Counted from the stretch's first letter, positions 25,809-36,567 are shown. The stretch: 64,000 nucleotides of DNA from Saccharum officinarum (GCA_020631735.1 CM036223.1:11136191-11200190); one strand, 5' to 3'. Notes: generated by a model from the letters alone, not told the origin. Numbers and translations are program-made.

Positions 25809-28141
25809 TGAAAGGTCCTTGTTTGATTTTGGTAATTGAGTGACAACTTAGGTGGACTAATATGTGGTTATGTGAGATACACAGGAGATTAGTCCACAGG
25901 TGATGGTGTCATGAAGGAGCTCATTGCATATGAGACATGACATGGAGTCATGTGACCAAGGTGGAGAAGATCAAGATGAGGCTTGGCTTGATGGACCGGT
26001 TGCTAGGGTGAAGGGCAAGTTGTGTGATGGCTTGGCGCCGAAGGACCGAGGCAACGGTGAAGAGCAAGTGAGGTCAAGATCGATGAACCAATACGGTCAC
26101 GTGATGATATGAAGTGAATCATATCATTTGTGATATGGTTGGTGCATATGTTGCATCAACATCGGAGGAGATGGAATGGAATGCGCAAGGCAAAGGTATA
26201 ACCTAGGGCATTTCCATTTCACCGGTCATAGGTGTGTAGAGAAGTTGATGACCGGATTTAGGATAGATGGCCGTACTATCAAGAGGGGCAAACTTGTTTG
26301 CATATCGGTCATCTAGTGCCACTTGAGCGATCTAACTTTGCATACGTGTTAGGATCGAGTGGCGAGGCAAGTTGAGTGGTTAACTCCTTCGATAAAATGA
26401 TTATGAAAAGCTAACACACGTGCACAAAGTGGTGATCACTTGTTGGTGTTGGCACATTTGCGAAGGCGGTGGAGTTTGAGCGGTAGAGAGGGTTTGGGTT
26501 CCTCTCTCCCTCCCGCCGAGCTTGCGAGCGCGGGATTCAGGCGTTTTCGAGAAGTTGAAACGATTATTTTCCACTACGCCGGAAGTCCGGAAAAGAAACG
26601 GAGGCGAACGGAGGTCACAGAGGTGACCGGACGCTGAACCGGACGCGGTCCCTGCATGACCGGACGCGTCCGGTCAGTGTTCAGTGCCTGCGTATTTTTC
26701 AGTTCGATGATCGGACGCGTGGCGCGTCCGGTCACTGATGATCGGACACGTCCGGTCGTTCAGGGAGCTTACTGGACTATAACCGGACGCTGGCACTGTC
26801 GCGTCCGGTCATGTTTCTTCAGCGCGTCCGGTCGTTGTTTCGTTGAGCGCTGCTCAGGCGACCAGCGCGTCCGGTCATTCTCGGGACCAGCGCGTCCGGT
26901 CGTCAGCAGCGTGTCCGGTCGTTGCCAGGGGCGCGTCTGGTCGTTGCTTCGCAGTTAGCCGTTGTTCGATCGGCGCGTCCGGTCAGTTGGACCAGCGCGT
27001 CCGGTCATCTCGAAAATGACCCAGTGAAGGGGTAACGGCTCTATTTGACCGTGGGGTTATAAATAGATGCCTTGGCCAGCCATGGCCGGTAGCAGAGCAC
27101 ACTATAGTCTTTGTGACTTGTGTGGTAGTGCTTGGGAGCCCTCTAACTCTCTCATGCTTGATAGTGTTCATCGGATCGAGTGAGAGAGCGATTCTAGTGC
27201 GTTGCTTTGAGAGATTGCATCGTGTGGCACTAGGTGATCGTGTTGCAAGCCGGTGGTGCTTGTTACTCTTGGAGGTTGTCACCTCCTAGACGGCTTGGTG
27301 GCTTGTGGCTCCGTCGAAGCTCGCAAGAAGATTGTGCGAGACTCCGGAGAAGCTTTGTGAGGGGGATTGTGCTCACCCCGCGGGGATCGCGAAGAGCAAC
27401 TCTAGTTGAGTGTGTCATTGAGCTACCACACTTTATGGTGGGTTCTTGCGATGCCTTTTGAGAGGCTCGGTGTGTGACCGATTAGCCGCCGAACCACGAA
27501 GTGTTGGTCGATACAACGGGGACGTAGCTTGGTGGCAACCAAGTGAACCTCGGGAGAAAATCACCGTGTCAACATTGTGTACTCTTCTCGGTGGTTTGCT
27601 TTCGTGCAACACAAGCTTGTATTTACTTTCATATATACTTGTGCTTGTGTAGTTGCTCTCGTAACTAGTTTGCTTGGGTAGCTTGTTAGTTATCTTCTTG
27701 CTTGTGTAGCTAGAAGTATCTCCTTTGCGTGGCTAATTCGGTTTTTGTAACCTTGTTAGTCACATTGCTTAGTTTGTGTAGCTAAGTGTTTTGCGCTCTT
27801 TAATTTGGCATTAGTTGCCTTGTTATTGAGCATTGCTAGTGAGCTTAGGAGCTTTGTACTTTTGCTTCACTAAGTTGTGTAGGAGCTCCCTCTTGCTTGT
27901 AAAGTACTAGTGCATAGGTTTGTGTGACCTTGCTCTACAATTAAATAGGAGAGCTCTTGCTAAGGAAAGCACCTTAGTTGCTTAATTAGGATCTTTGTGA
28001 GGTGCTTGTGAACTTAGTTAGAGGGGTGTAGTCTTGGCTAGACCGATAAGTTTAATTCCGCATTTGTTTTGGTTAGCCAACACGTTTAAGTTTTAGAAAG
28101 GACTATTCACCCCCCCTCTAGTCCGCCATCTCGACCCTTCA
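25809..28141 (+). repeat. 3' long terminal repeat
   Basis: It is collinear with the 5' LTR and differs at about 25 positions by eye, mostly transitions and several of them CpG to TpG. It ends CGACCCTTCA directly before the ACAGC target duplication. Confidence 0.9.
26620..27010 (+). repeat. Array of GCGTCCGGTC motifs in the 3' LTR
   Basis: This is the counterpart of the array at 19190-19580. Two sites differ from the 5' copy by single C-to-T changes at CpG positions (GTGTCCGGTC and GCGTCTGGTC). Confidence 0.8.
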
Positions 28142-28305
28142 ACAGCGTGCAGGAGCAGCACGCAGGCAGGCAGCAGGCGAGCATCACGGCATCAGCCGAG
28201 CAGCGGAGCAGGCAGGTAATTTTTTAACTGTAAAATTGAGTACGCAGTCCATGATGCGTGATTGAATGTTTGATTTGTGATGGATTCAATTTTTAGATTT
28301 ACAGT

Positions 28306-29640
28306 ATGTCAAAAAGAAATTTGATGAGCTACTATTTAAGTTCAAGTGGCACTGGCAGCGGCTCAACTCCACAAACTAATGAGAGCACAAATCAACCAAA
28401 GAGACCGAGAGAAGAGTTTAGTCATTCAAACCTAATTGCTGACCCTACACAGCGCAAACCAATTGATTCTTATGATCCAGCAATTAGAGACCAACTAAAG
28501 AGAGCATATGCTTTGAGTGGTCCAACCCAACCACGTGAATTTCAGTTTCCTCGCAAATGTATGGTTGGTGAATGGAGATCATTTCAAAAGACTTGGTTTG
28601 ATGAATTTGATTGGCTAGAGTATAGTGAGTCCAAGGATGCTGCTTATTGCTTATATTGCTATCTTTTCTTTAATTCGGTAAAGAGTGAAAAATTTGGGAG
28701 TTCTGTCTTTGCACATCAAGGTTATATGAATTGGAAGAACGTTAAGGATACTTTTCATAAGCACAGTGCTTCCAAGGCTCATACAGAGGCTAGACTGAAG
28801 TGTGACGATTTTATGAACCAAAGGACAAGTGTGGGTCGAAGAATAGTTGAGGTAAGCATGGAGGAAGAAAAACGATATGAGATTCGTTTGACATCATCTT
28901 TAGATGTTGCAAGATTTCTCATAATGCAAGGACAACCTTTTCGTGGAGATGATGAGAGTTCTACTTCCCTCAACAAGGGTACATTTAGAGAGATGGTTGA
29001 TTGGTATAAAGATAAGGTAGATATTGTGAAGGACGCATATGACAAAGGTTCTAAAAATTGTCAGATGATATCTCCTGATATACAAAAGGATCTTGCAAAA
29101 GCTTGTGCAGAGGAAGTCACAGCTGTCACTATGGATGAGATTCGAGGTAGAAAATTCTCAGTGCTTATTGATGAGTCCCGGGATGTATCAATAAAAGAGC
29201 AAATGGCAGTGATTCTAAGGTTAGTACTCCATAATTGCTATTTTGTGCATATATTTTATTATAATTATTTCTACAATTAGACTAACACTTAAACAAATGT
29301 ATTGTGCAGGTTTGTGAATGATAAAGGGCAAGTGGTGGAGAGATTTCTTGGACTTCAGCATGTTCAGAGTTATACAGCTAGTGCATTTAAAGAAGCTTTG
29401 GTCGGTATGCTTTCAAGTCACAATTTGTCTATCTCTATGATTCGAGGGCAAGGGTATGATGGAGCTTCCAATATGAGAGGTGAATTTAATGGGGTGCAGA
29501 AATTGATTCGTGATGAAAATCCTTATGCTTTCTATGTGCATTGTTTTGCCCATCAGTTGCAACTAGTAGTTGTTGCTGTTACACAGAGATATTTAGAAAG
29601 ATTGATAATGAAAAGATCAAAAAACGGTTTCAAGAGATGA
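28306..29640 (+). pseudogene. hAT transposase (TTF-type zinc finger / DUF4371 family), internally deleted
   Basis: Two exons (28306-29219, 29310-29640) encode 414 aa starting MSKRNLMSYYL. A TTF-type zinc-finger region is clear (FDWLEYSESKDAAYCLYCYL and KHSASKAHTEA), followed by the DUF4371/RNase H-like start (LIDESRDVSIKEQMAVILR, then GQGYDGASNMRG and FYVHCFAHQLQLVVVAV). Right after VAVTQR the frame changes: the following bases in another frame read KIDNEKIKKRFQEMKKRRML, which looks like the normal C-terminus. Hence most of the catalytic domain and the hATC dimerisation domain are deleted with a frame change. Family members are typically about 750-800 aa. The 5' leader ends in an intron with CAG just before the start codon. 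Confidence 0.82.
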
Positions 29641-30243
29641 AAAAGCGTCGTATGTTATTGCCTAAAAAAGTAGTGGTACGCTCTATTCTCTTCTAAATTT
29701 ATAATTTGGATGTCCATATATATATGACTAATCAATTATGTCTATTTGTGTAGGTTGCGACTTTGGAGAAATAATATGGGGCAACGTCACGCGCTGTTTA
29801 TTAGTTTCGCAATTGGTCCTTTCGGTATGAATGAACTGCATCTTTTTTCATGATATATTTTGTGAATTTCATCGTTGATTGATGTTTGCAATATAAGATT
29901 GATTTAAGCTATTATATATATGTGTATTGTGAGCGGTCATAGTAGAGATAAATCGTCGTAGACTTTTGTTCAGCCCGTCCTAAATTTTTTTCTGGCTTCG
30001 TCCCTGTACCGCAGGGACTGCGGACAGCCTTACCACCACTAATTCATAGTACGTACGTACGGAGTACTTAAGAATATGCAAGTTTGACCGATTTGAAGTG
30101 TTGCTTAAACGAATAGTACTACATTTCCTGCTCCAAGTAGTCCATGGAGCTGAGCGACACGGATCCGTAGAGTGGGCAAGAAGAAAGGAAATGTAGGGTC
30201 AGCAGAGTCATATGCCTGCCAGTGCCAGTATTACGTACCTTTT

Positions 30244-30490
30244 TGACTCGAATTTAGTTCCTTCAAAATTCTAAAAATTTTATAAGATTCTCCATCACAT
30301 CAAATCTTTGAACGTATATATGGAACATTAAATGTAGGTAAAAAAATAACTAATTGCACAGTTTGTCTGTAAATGTCGAGACGAATCTTTTGAGCCTAGT
30401 TAGTCCATGATTGGATAAATTTTACCAAATAACAATGAAAAGTGCTACAGGAATTTTACACACACTTTATAACCATCTAAACACACATAC
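30244..30490. mobile_element. Tourist-like MITE (degenerate)
   Basis: It carries the family blocks GAGACGAATCTTTTGAGCC and TTAGTCCATGATTGG and a degenerate right end CATCTAAACACACA. Boundaries are approximate and no duplication was fixed. Confidence 0.5.
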
Positions 30491-30802
30491 GGAGTATACT
30501 ACATTTTTTGTTAGCATACAGAGTATACTAGTACATTAACAATGACACTGTTCCAACTTTCAGCCGTCTCATCTCCTATCTTTTTTTCCGTGGCAAATAC
30601 TTTCTTCTTTTCCATTATATAAAGAAAAATACAATAGGATTTGTAGCGCGCGCACACACACACAGTGACGAAGCAAAATAGTCATACCACTAAAAGAAAG
30701 TGTACAGTATCCATCCATACAGACGAATTTTCGAATGTCTTGCTTCGTGAGACGGACGGAGCAGAGCATATTCCATTCCATCGCTGGAACCGGCAGGGAA
30801 AA

Positions 30803-31057
30803 CTTACACCTTGGCCTTGTTCGCTTCCTATCTCAACCCAAAATATTTCATCTTCCATCCATCACATCAAATCTTTCGACGTATGCATGGAGCATTAAAT
30901 ATAGGTAAAAAAGATAACTAATTGCATAGTTTGTCTGTAAATGTCGGGACGAATCTTTTGAGCCTAGTTAGTCCATGATTGGACAAATTTTGCCAAATAA
31001 CAACAAAAGATGCTACAGTAACTTTTCACCTACTTTTCGCGAAGTGAACACACCCCT
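30803..31057. mobile_element. Tourist-like MITE
   Basis: It begins near TTGGCCTTGTTCGCTTCC and ends near GAAGTGAACACACCCC, with the internal blocks GGGACGAATCTTTTGAGCC and TTAGTCCATGATTGGAC shared with the copy at 30244-30490. The two copies lie in the same orientation about 300 bp apart. Confidence 0.6.
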
Positions 31058-32641
31058 TATATTTTATATATTTTTTTTGGGAGCGATTCGAAACCAATTG
31101 GACTCACGTTTGGATTTCCTTTTGTTCTTCAGGATCTATAGGAGTTGCTTGCGAACGTGGGAGAGCGACTACAACCATTGCTTGCTTTGTTTTGCACGAC
31201 AAGATATGGATCCATAATAAAACATCATCTCTGGGATTATAAACAAATCAAAACATAGATTTTTTTTTTCCGAGAACGTGCTATAGCATGTATTTCATTA
31301 AACAGAATAAAGGAGTTTTGTTCAATACAAACCGAACTTACGATAATTCGAAGATTACCGAAAATCATACTCCACACTCTTACGACACTCGCAGGAGGTT
31401 GTAATTACATAAAACTATAACGACAAAGGTGCTGGTGCCGATGGGCTAGTTGTCCTCGTCGTCCAACCCGAACATGTTCAGCTCCATGGCCACCGGGTCG
31501 AACTCTCCACCAAGAAGAACTGTAGCGCGTCATGTGTGGAGTCTGAAAACGGCTCTCGGAAGGTGGCCTTATACTTGTGCACCGTGTTGGAGCCAACATT
31601 GGGGGACGGAGCCTCCAATCATAGCTGGTTCATGAGAACACGCTGAGCCTGTTTGATGTGTCTGTCTCGCGCGGTCCAGTACTGGTACATACTGGAGTAA
31701 AAGTGTGTGCGTATAAAACAAGTCCGGAAGAAGAGGAGGGACTGCGAAAGTTAAGCATAGGATGTACCCGTACGTACTGGAGCAAGTGTACACTGGAGTC
31801 TTGTTAATAGAGTGTGGTACACATTGATTAGGAGCACTTGGCTTTAGCAAATTTGTGTGATAATTTGTGGCGGGGAACCAAAACGTGCTAATATCACGGA
31901 GAGAAGAAGAGCCTGATAATACCATGGATAGAGTAATAAATAGAATAAAGGAGTCAAAGGGATTTTTGAAGAGGTAATGGCAGAGTGGGCCGATGAGCAT
32001 CCAATTGCAATTCTCCCCTCCAAAGGCTCCAATCTCCTCCCTCCCTCGTGTTTCTCGCGCGCCATCAGGAACAGGTGGAATCAAGGACCTCCGTGCATGC
32101 TCCAGCCTCCAGCAAGGAGAGGGGATTATATATTTATATTAGGAGAAGAGACGAGCAATAATCTCGTTTGTAAATAAATAAACTAATAAATAAATGTAGT
32201 CCTCCTCTCTTTTTTTTTCTCTTCCTAATAATTGATTCCTCTCCCTGGTTCTTGTCGTCCTCATCAGGGCCGTCGATAAGGGTGTGTGAGCTGTTCGATT
32301 GAACAGGGCCCCATAAATAAGGATTTTTTTTTATTTTTAGCCTAAATTTGAAATATATTTTAAATTTGACCTGCATTTGAAAATTTTTCTAAATCTAACC
32401 CGTTTGGCCCCGCCACCATGCATGGCGGGGCAAATGCACTAAACCCCGCCATGCATGGTGGCGGGGTGCAGGTCCCACGTGGCACCCTGTAGGCCAGCGT
32501 GGAAAGGTGTAACCCGCCATGATGCATGGCAGGGTACCTCTAACCCGTCATGAATCATGGCGGGGTACAACCCCGTCCATTTAAAAGCCCGGGCACTTCT
32601 TGTTTTTGGCCATTGTGTAACTTCTCGCCACCGCGCAAACC

Positions 32642-34471
32642 TGAAAGGTCTTGATGGCTAGAGGGGGGTGAATAGCCTATTAAAATTTTCTACAACGACA
32701 AGCTAAACAAGTTTATCAATATAACAAATAGCGAGATGCGAGTTTTGCTTAGCCTATGGGTGTTTGCAAGCCACCTATCCAATTCACAATTCTAGTATTT
32801 GCACTCAACCGCACAAGTCAAACCGAGAAGGTAAGTACAACTACAACTAGCAAGCTACACAAGAGAACTACTCTAGCTAAGCTAACTAGCTAGTAAAGAT
32901 AACTAAGAAATTAATACAAGAGAGATAGGAGGGTATCACCGAGGGGCGAAGTATTGAGCCAACCAATATGATCAACAATGAATACCAAGATAACCAAACA
33001 CCGGGATCAATCAATCACAAAATAAAAGTGATGACACAAAGATTTATCCCGAGGTTCACGTGCTTGCCGGCACGCTAGTCCCCGTTGTGTCCCTCTTCAC
33101 CACGTGGTTCGGTGGCTAATCGGTCTCACACCGAGCCTCTCAAAAGGCGCCACAAGAACCTACCAAATGGCAAAAGGTTGCAAATGACACGAGCAATTCA
33201 CTAGCGTTGCCTTTGGCGCTTCGCCGAGGTAGGCACAAACCCCTCACAATCACCGGAGGTGGCCAAGAACAATCACCAACTCTTGCCAACGCCTCCAAGC
33301 TGCTCCAAACCGTCTAGGTGGCGGCAACCACCAAGAGAAATAAGAATCCCGCAGCAAATCAACCACCAAGTGCCAACTAGATGCTATCTCACAATGCAAA
33401 TGCACTTGGATCACTCAATCTCACTTCGAATATGCAAAGAAGCAAGAGAGATGAGTGGGAGGGGAGTTGCTTAGCTCAAAGTGCTCACAAGTATGTCAAA
33501 TGTTCGAGAGAGAGAGCCTTGAGCCGGCCAACGAGTATTTATAGACGTACCCCTTCGAATATAGCCGTTAGAAACTTGAAACAGCCGAAGTCGCGTTGAC
33601 CGGACGCGCTGGTCCAACTAACCGGACGCGCCGGTCGCGCAACGGCTAGTTTCGCGAAGCACCGACCGGACGCGTCGGTCGCAACGATCGGACGCGCCGG
33701 TCACGACCGGACGCCACAGTGCCCGCGTCCGGTTGGAGTCCAGTAAGCTCCCTGAACGACCGGACGCGTCCGATCATCAGTGACCGGACGCGGCTCGCGT
33801 CCGATCATCGAACTGAAAAACACGCAGACACTGAACACTGACCGGACGCGTCCGGTCAAACAGTGACCGCGTCCGGTCCAGCGTCCGATCACCACTATGA
33901 CCCCCGTTTGCCTCCGTTTCTTTTTCCGACTTCCGGCGTAGTGGAAAATAGGCATTTCATTTCCCCAAAATTGCCTGAATCCCACGCTCGCACGCTCGGC
34001 GGGAGGGAGAGATGACCCCAAACCCTCTCTACCGCTTAAACTCCAACGCCATCGCAAATGTGCTAACACCACCAAGTGATCACGTCATGTGTGAGTGTGT
34101 TAGCATTTTCACAATCATTTTTCGAGGCGATATTAGTTCTATCCAAATGCATATGATCATGAAATGCACATCTAGAGGCACTTAGGAGTTCAATAGCCGC
34201 GTCATTCCCCTCTTTATAGTACGGCTATCTATCCTATAATGTAACCACACCCACTAGGTGTCTTGGTTACTAAAACACAACCCTTAAGCATATACCTTTG
34301 CCTTGATCATGTAGGGTTGCGTCCAAATCCAAGTGTGGCCATCATGATCACCATGTCCATCTTGCCACCAACCTTGGAGTGTACTAATCCTCATATGCTA
34401 CATACAACTTAGGCATGGAATTAGTACTTAGGCATTGTCACTAATTACCAACACCAAACATAGGACTTTCA
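32642..34471 (-). mobile_element. Solo LTR related to the LTR element at 18376-28141
   Basis: A single 1,830-bp LTR lies on the minus strand (TGAAAGTCCTATG... to ...CAAGACCTTTCA) with the 5-bp duplication AAACC at 32637-32641 and 34472-34476. It shares blocks with the LTRs at 18376 and 25809, including the ACCGGACGCG array (about 33597-33895) and the regions around CCTCGGGATAAATC and GGTTCGGTGG, but it is shorter and clearly diverged. A solo LTR with intact duplications shows loss of the interior by recombination between two LTRs. Confidence 0.87.
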
Positions 34472-34476
34472 AAACC

Positions 34477-35403
34477 CTAGATAGGTTGTCAGCCGCTCTT
34501 ATTTTGCCTGCATCGCAACCCTCCTTACATCATCAGGCGAATACCTACTGCTGTTAGTCACAGGAACCATCTTGTGATCGGTGCGAATACATATTGTTGT
34601 TAGTCACAGGAACCATCTTGTGATCGGTGTTGGAGTTTAGGGACGTTTTGCCCTAACTGTCGTATTGTGCATTCCGGAAAACATAACTTGAGATACCTTC
34701 GGTAAAACAGGCATAACTTTTCGCTCGTTTATCAGAAAAATCTGAAATTTTTTGAGCAGCTTCTTGACACCATTTGAGGCCGACCCAAACTCGGCTTCGC
34801 CCTGTTTGGTTTCATCAAAATTGTCAAAAAAATCAGGAAAATAAAGAAAAAAAAAATTGTCAACGTTTTTGCACGCTTTTCAGAGAACTTGCTGTATTTC
34901 TGTAGACCACATCCCACCTCAGTTGTAGGTGCCAATTTTTGTGGTGGCATCTTTTGTGATCCTTGTTCAGATAAAAATATAAAAAAAATAGCAAAAAATA
35001 AAAAAGTTTGATTCCTACTAGTGCCTTTTGGGAATTTCCGGGAAAAATTCAGAAAAAGGAAAAATTCGGGTTATTTGCTTGTTCTGTGAGTTCTTTCCAT
35101 CGTCCTTTGCTTTCACCTTGTTGCGCTACGTCTCGACACGTCTTAGCCAGCAGCTCTGATTTGTACTTTGGATCCGGATTGCAACTGTACTCACGCTCAA
35201 CGACAGATTACTTTGCCACTTTGGCTTTGACTCCTGTTTGGCGTTGGTAAGAATACAGGCAAGACGGTGGTAAGCCGTTTGTGATTTTGCATTCCACTTT
35301 CACTACCACCACCGCCACTTGTTTCCTTTTAGTTGATAGGGATAATACTTTGGTGTTGTCTTTTTCTATCTTCTAACCATGGCAAGATCTCCAACGGACT
35401 TCA
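34477..35403. other. Unidentified interior DNA of the Pack-type element
   Basis: This stretch has two copies of a segment of about 45 bp (core TCACAGGAACCATCTTGTGATCGGTG near 34559 and 34604, quoted here only in part: GGAACCATCTTGTGATC) and otherwise no recognisable coding sequence. It may be further captured host DNA. Confidence 0.4.
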
Positions 35404-35763
35404 ATGAGTGCATGTCCAAGGGCGAGCTTACAACGTTCCAACAGCTTTTATTTAGGCCGTGCCCCGGCAGGCCAGTGCCTCGAGGGCTTTGAGCCTGTCG
35501 CCGTCGGGATGAACTCTTCGAGAGGATGTCGGAGAATGGAGCCTCTGCAGTGCAGCAAGGGAAGTCACTTCATGGCCTTGCCCGGGATGAGAGTTCCTGA
35601 CAAGTTCGTGCTCCTCCGGAACAGAAGCTTTGAGCAGTGCGAGGCCAACTGCAGTAGTAACTGCTCCTGCACCGCCTATGCTTACGCCAACTTGAGCAGC
35701 AGCGGTGCCATGGCCGACCAGTCAAGGTGCTTGGTTTGGAGGAAAGGTTGTACCCCGCCATGA
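35404..35763 (+). pseudogene. Captured fragment of an S-locus-type lectin receptor kinase (PAN domain region)
   Basis: An open stretch encodes recognisable extracellular-domain sequence of a G-type lectin S-receptor-like kinase: GQCLEGFEP, then LPGMRVPDKFVLLRNRSFEQ and CSSNCSCTAYAYANLSSSG with the spaced cysteines of a PAN/apple domain, up to DQSRCLVW. It then runs into the palindromic arm (RKGCTPP and stop). No signal peptide, lectin domain, transmembrane segment or kinase is present. It is a gene fragment carried inside a mobile element. Confidence 0.8.
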
Positions 35764-36567
35764 TCGGTGGCGGGTTAGGGGTACCCCGCCACCATGCATG
35801 GCGGGGTACACCTTTCCACGCTGGCCTGCAGGGTGCCACGTGGGACCTGCACCCCGCCACCATGCATGGCGGGGTTCAGTGCATTTGCCCCGCCATGCAT
35901 GGTGGCGGGGCCAAACGGGTTAGATTTAAAAAAAATTTCAAATACGGGTCAAATTTAAAATATGTTTCAAATTTGGGCTAAAAATAAAAAAAATTCTAAA
36001 TAAGTAGGGGCCCAAGTTGCATCTTTTTACTGGTCCACTAGCGCTGTGTCGATGAGGTTGCCCAATTATGTATTGCGTCTCAGGCTACTGACACTGTGAC
36101 GATTCATCTACTGCGGTGTTGAAGTGCCGATCAACGTCTGCTGCCCTTCGTGCGCCTGTCGGCCAGAGTAGCGGAGTCCACGAACACCTCGCCATGCCTG
36201 CGTAGTGTGCACCGCCTGCTGGCTACCGCCCATCAAACTGCACCGCTGCTCTATCTCGTTTCACTCATTCCTACCGCTTCTGTCTACGTCAGACATTTTT
36301 TCAATTAGAGAACCTCAATTTATATTTTGCTCCGAGGCCCAAATTTCTGGAGACGGCCCTGGTCCTCATCCACATCATCATCTGTTCTGTTGACTCTTCG
36401 CCTCTCTCTCTTTCTCCTCGTTGCCCGCCGTGCTTCTGTGTCTGGTGGCTCTGCATCCATCCAGCCAGCCATCATCATTATTATTGTTCCCACCCAACGT
36501 ATAGCTACTGTAGAGTAGACGTCTGTACGCCGACGGACTACTCCTCGTTTTTTTTACACCGCCAGAG

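Larger units (their letters stand above)
18376..28141 (+). mobile_element. Complete non-autonomous LTR retrotransposon (copia-like gag only)
   Basis: The element is 9,766 bp with LTRs of 2,334 and 2,333 bp that start TG and end CA. It is flanked by the 5-bp duplication ACAGC (18371-18375 and 28142-28146). A primer-binding site complementary to initiator tRNA-Met (TGGTATCAGAGC) follows the 5' LTR, and a purine-rich tract (AAAAATGGGGAGA) precedes the 3' LTR. The interior has one gag-like frame with zinc knuckles, broken by a stop, and no protease, integrase or reverse transcriptase. A by-eye comparison of the LTRs gives about 25 differences, roughly 1 percent, so insertion was fairly recent. 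Assignment to copia rests on the PBS and gag type and is tentative. Confidence 0.9.
17431..30006 (+). mobile_element. hAT DNA transposon carrying a broken transposase and a nested LTR retrotransposon
   Basis: The termini CAGGGACGGAGCCA and TGGCTTCGTCCCTG are near-perfect inverted repeats, and the 8-bp direct repeat TACCGCAG flanks the element at 17423-17430 and 30007-30014. That combination is diagnostic of hAT elements. Without the nested LTR element (18376-28141 plus one 5-bp duplication) it is about 2.8 kb. It carries one transposase gene on the plus strand (28306-29640), whose 5' leader was hit by the LTR element. The transposase has a large internal deletion, so the element could move only with transposase supplied from elsewhere. 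Confidence 0.88.
16956..30031. mobile_element. Small inverted-repeat element split by the hAT transposon
   Basis: About 470 bp from 16956 to 17430 resemble the element at 60510-60856; both contain a variant of TTTCTTCYGCACCT followed by CTCATACTCTATACC. Its expected right end CTGCGGACAGCC is found only after the hAT insertion, at about 30018-30029. The inner 17431-30014 is therefore the later hAT insertion plus its duplicated target. The outer boundary on the left is approximate. Confidence 0.55.
30032..32256. other. Intergenic DNA between the two hAT elements
   Basis: Two Tourist-like copies occur at about 30244-30490 and 30803-31057. No complete gene is visible. On the minus strand, 31444-31518 could be a terminal exon: an acceptor-like CTACAG is followed by a frame reading GEFDPVAMELNMFGLDDEDN and a stop. 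Without upstream exons that I can recognise it remains a possible gene fragment. Confidence 0.45.
32307..36012. mobile_element. Inverted-repeat element with CCATGCATGG palindromic arms and captured gene DNA (Pack-type)
   Basis: The two arms (about 32303-32580 and 35750-36012) are inverted copies: each has an AT-rich outer part beginning GGGCCCC, then TAACCCGTTTGGCCCCGCC and several palindromes of the type CCCCGCCATGCATGG / CCACCATGCATGGCGGGG. Between them lie a solo LTR and about 1.3 kb of other DNA that includes a receptor-kinase fragment. The long TIR with captured host sequence resembles Pack-MULEs. GGGCCC occurs at both outer borders, so I could not separate a target duplication from the repeat. 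Confidence 0.7.
32265..36361. mobile_element. hAT element with nested insertions
   Basis: The outer ends CAGGGCCGTC and GACGGCCCTG are exact inverted repeats, flanked by the 8-bp direct repeat GTCCTCAT (32257-32264 and 36362-36369). The element spans 4,097 bp but most of it is inserted material: a palindrome-armed inverted-repeat element (32307-36012) that itself holds a solo LTR (32642-34471). No hAT transposase remains. The right end lies about 210 bp upstream of the probable TATA box of the Mei2-like gene, so the insertion bounds that promoter. Confidence 0.85.

Noticed and set aside
32307..36012. A 9-bp target duplication for the palindrome-armed element
   Set aside because: The flanks GATTGAACA and AAGTTGCAT do not match; GGGCCC at both borders cannot be separated from the repeat, so I do not claim a duplication.
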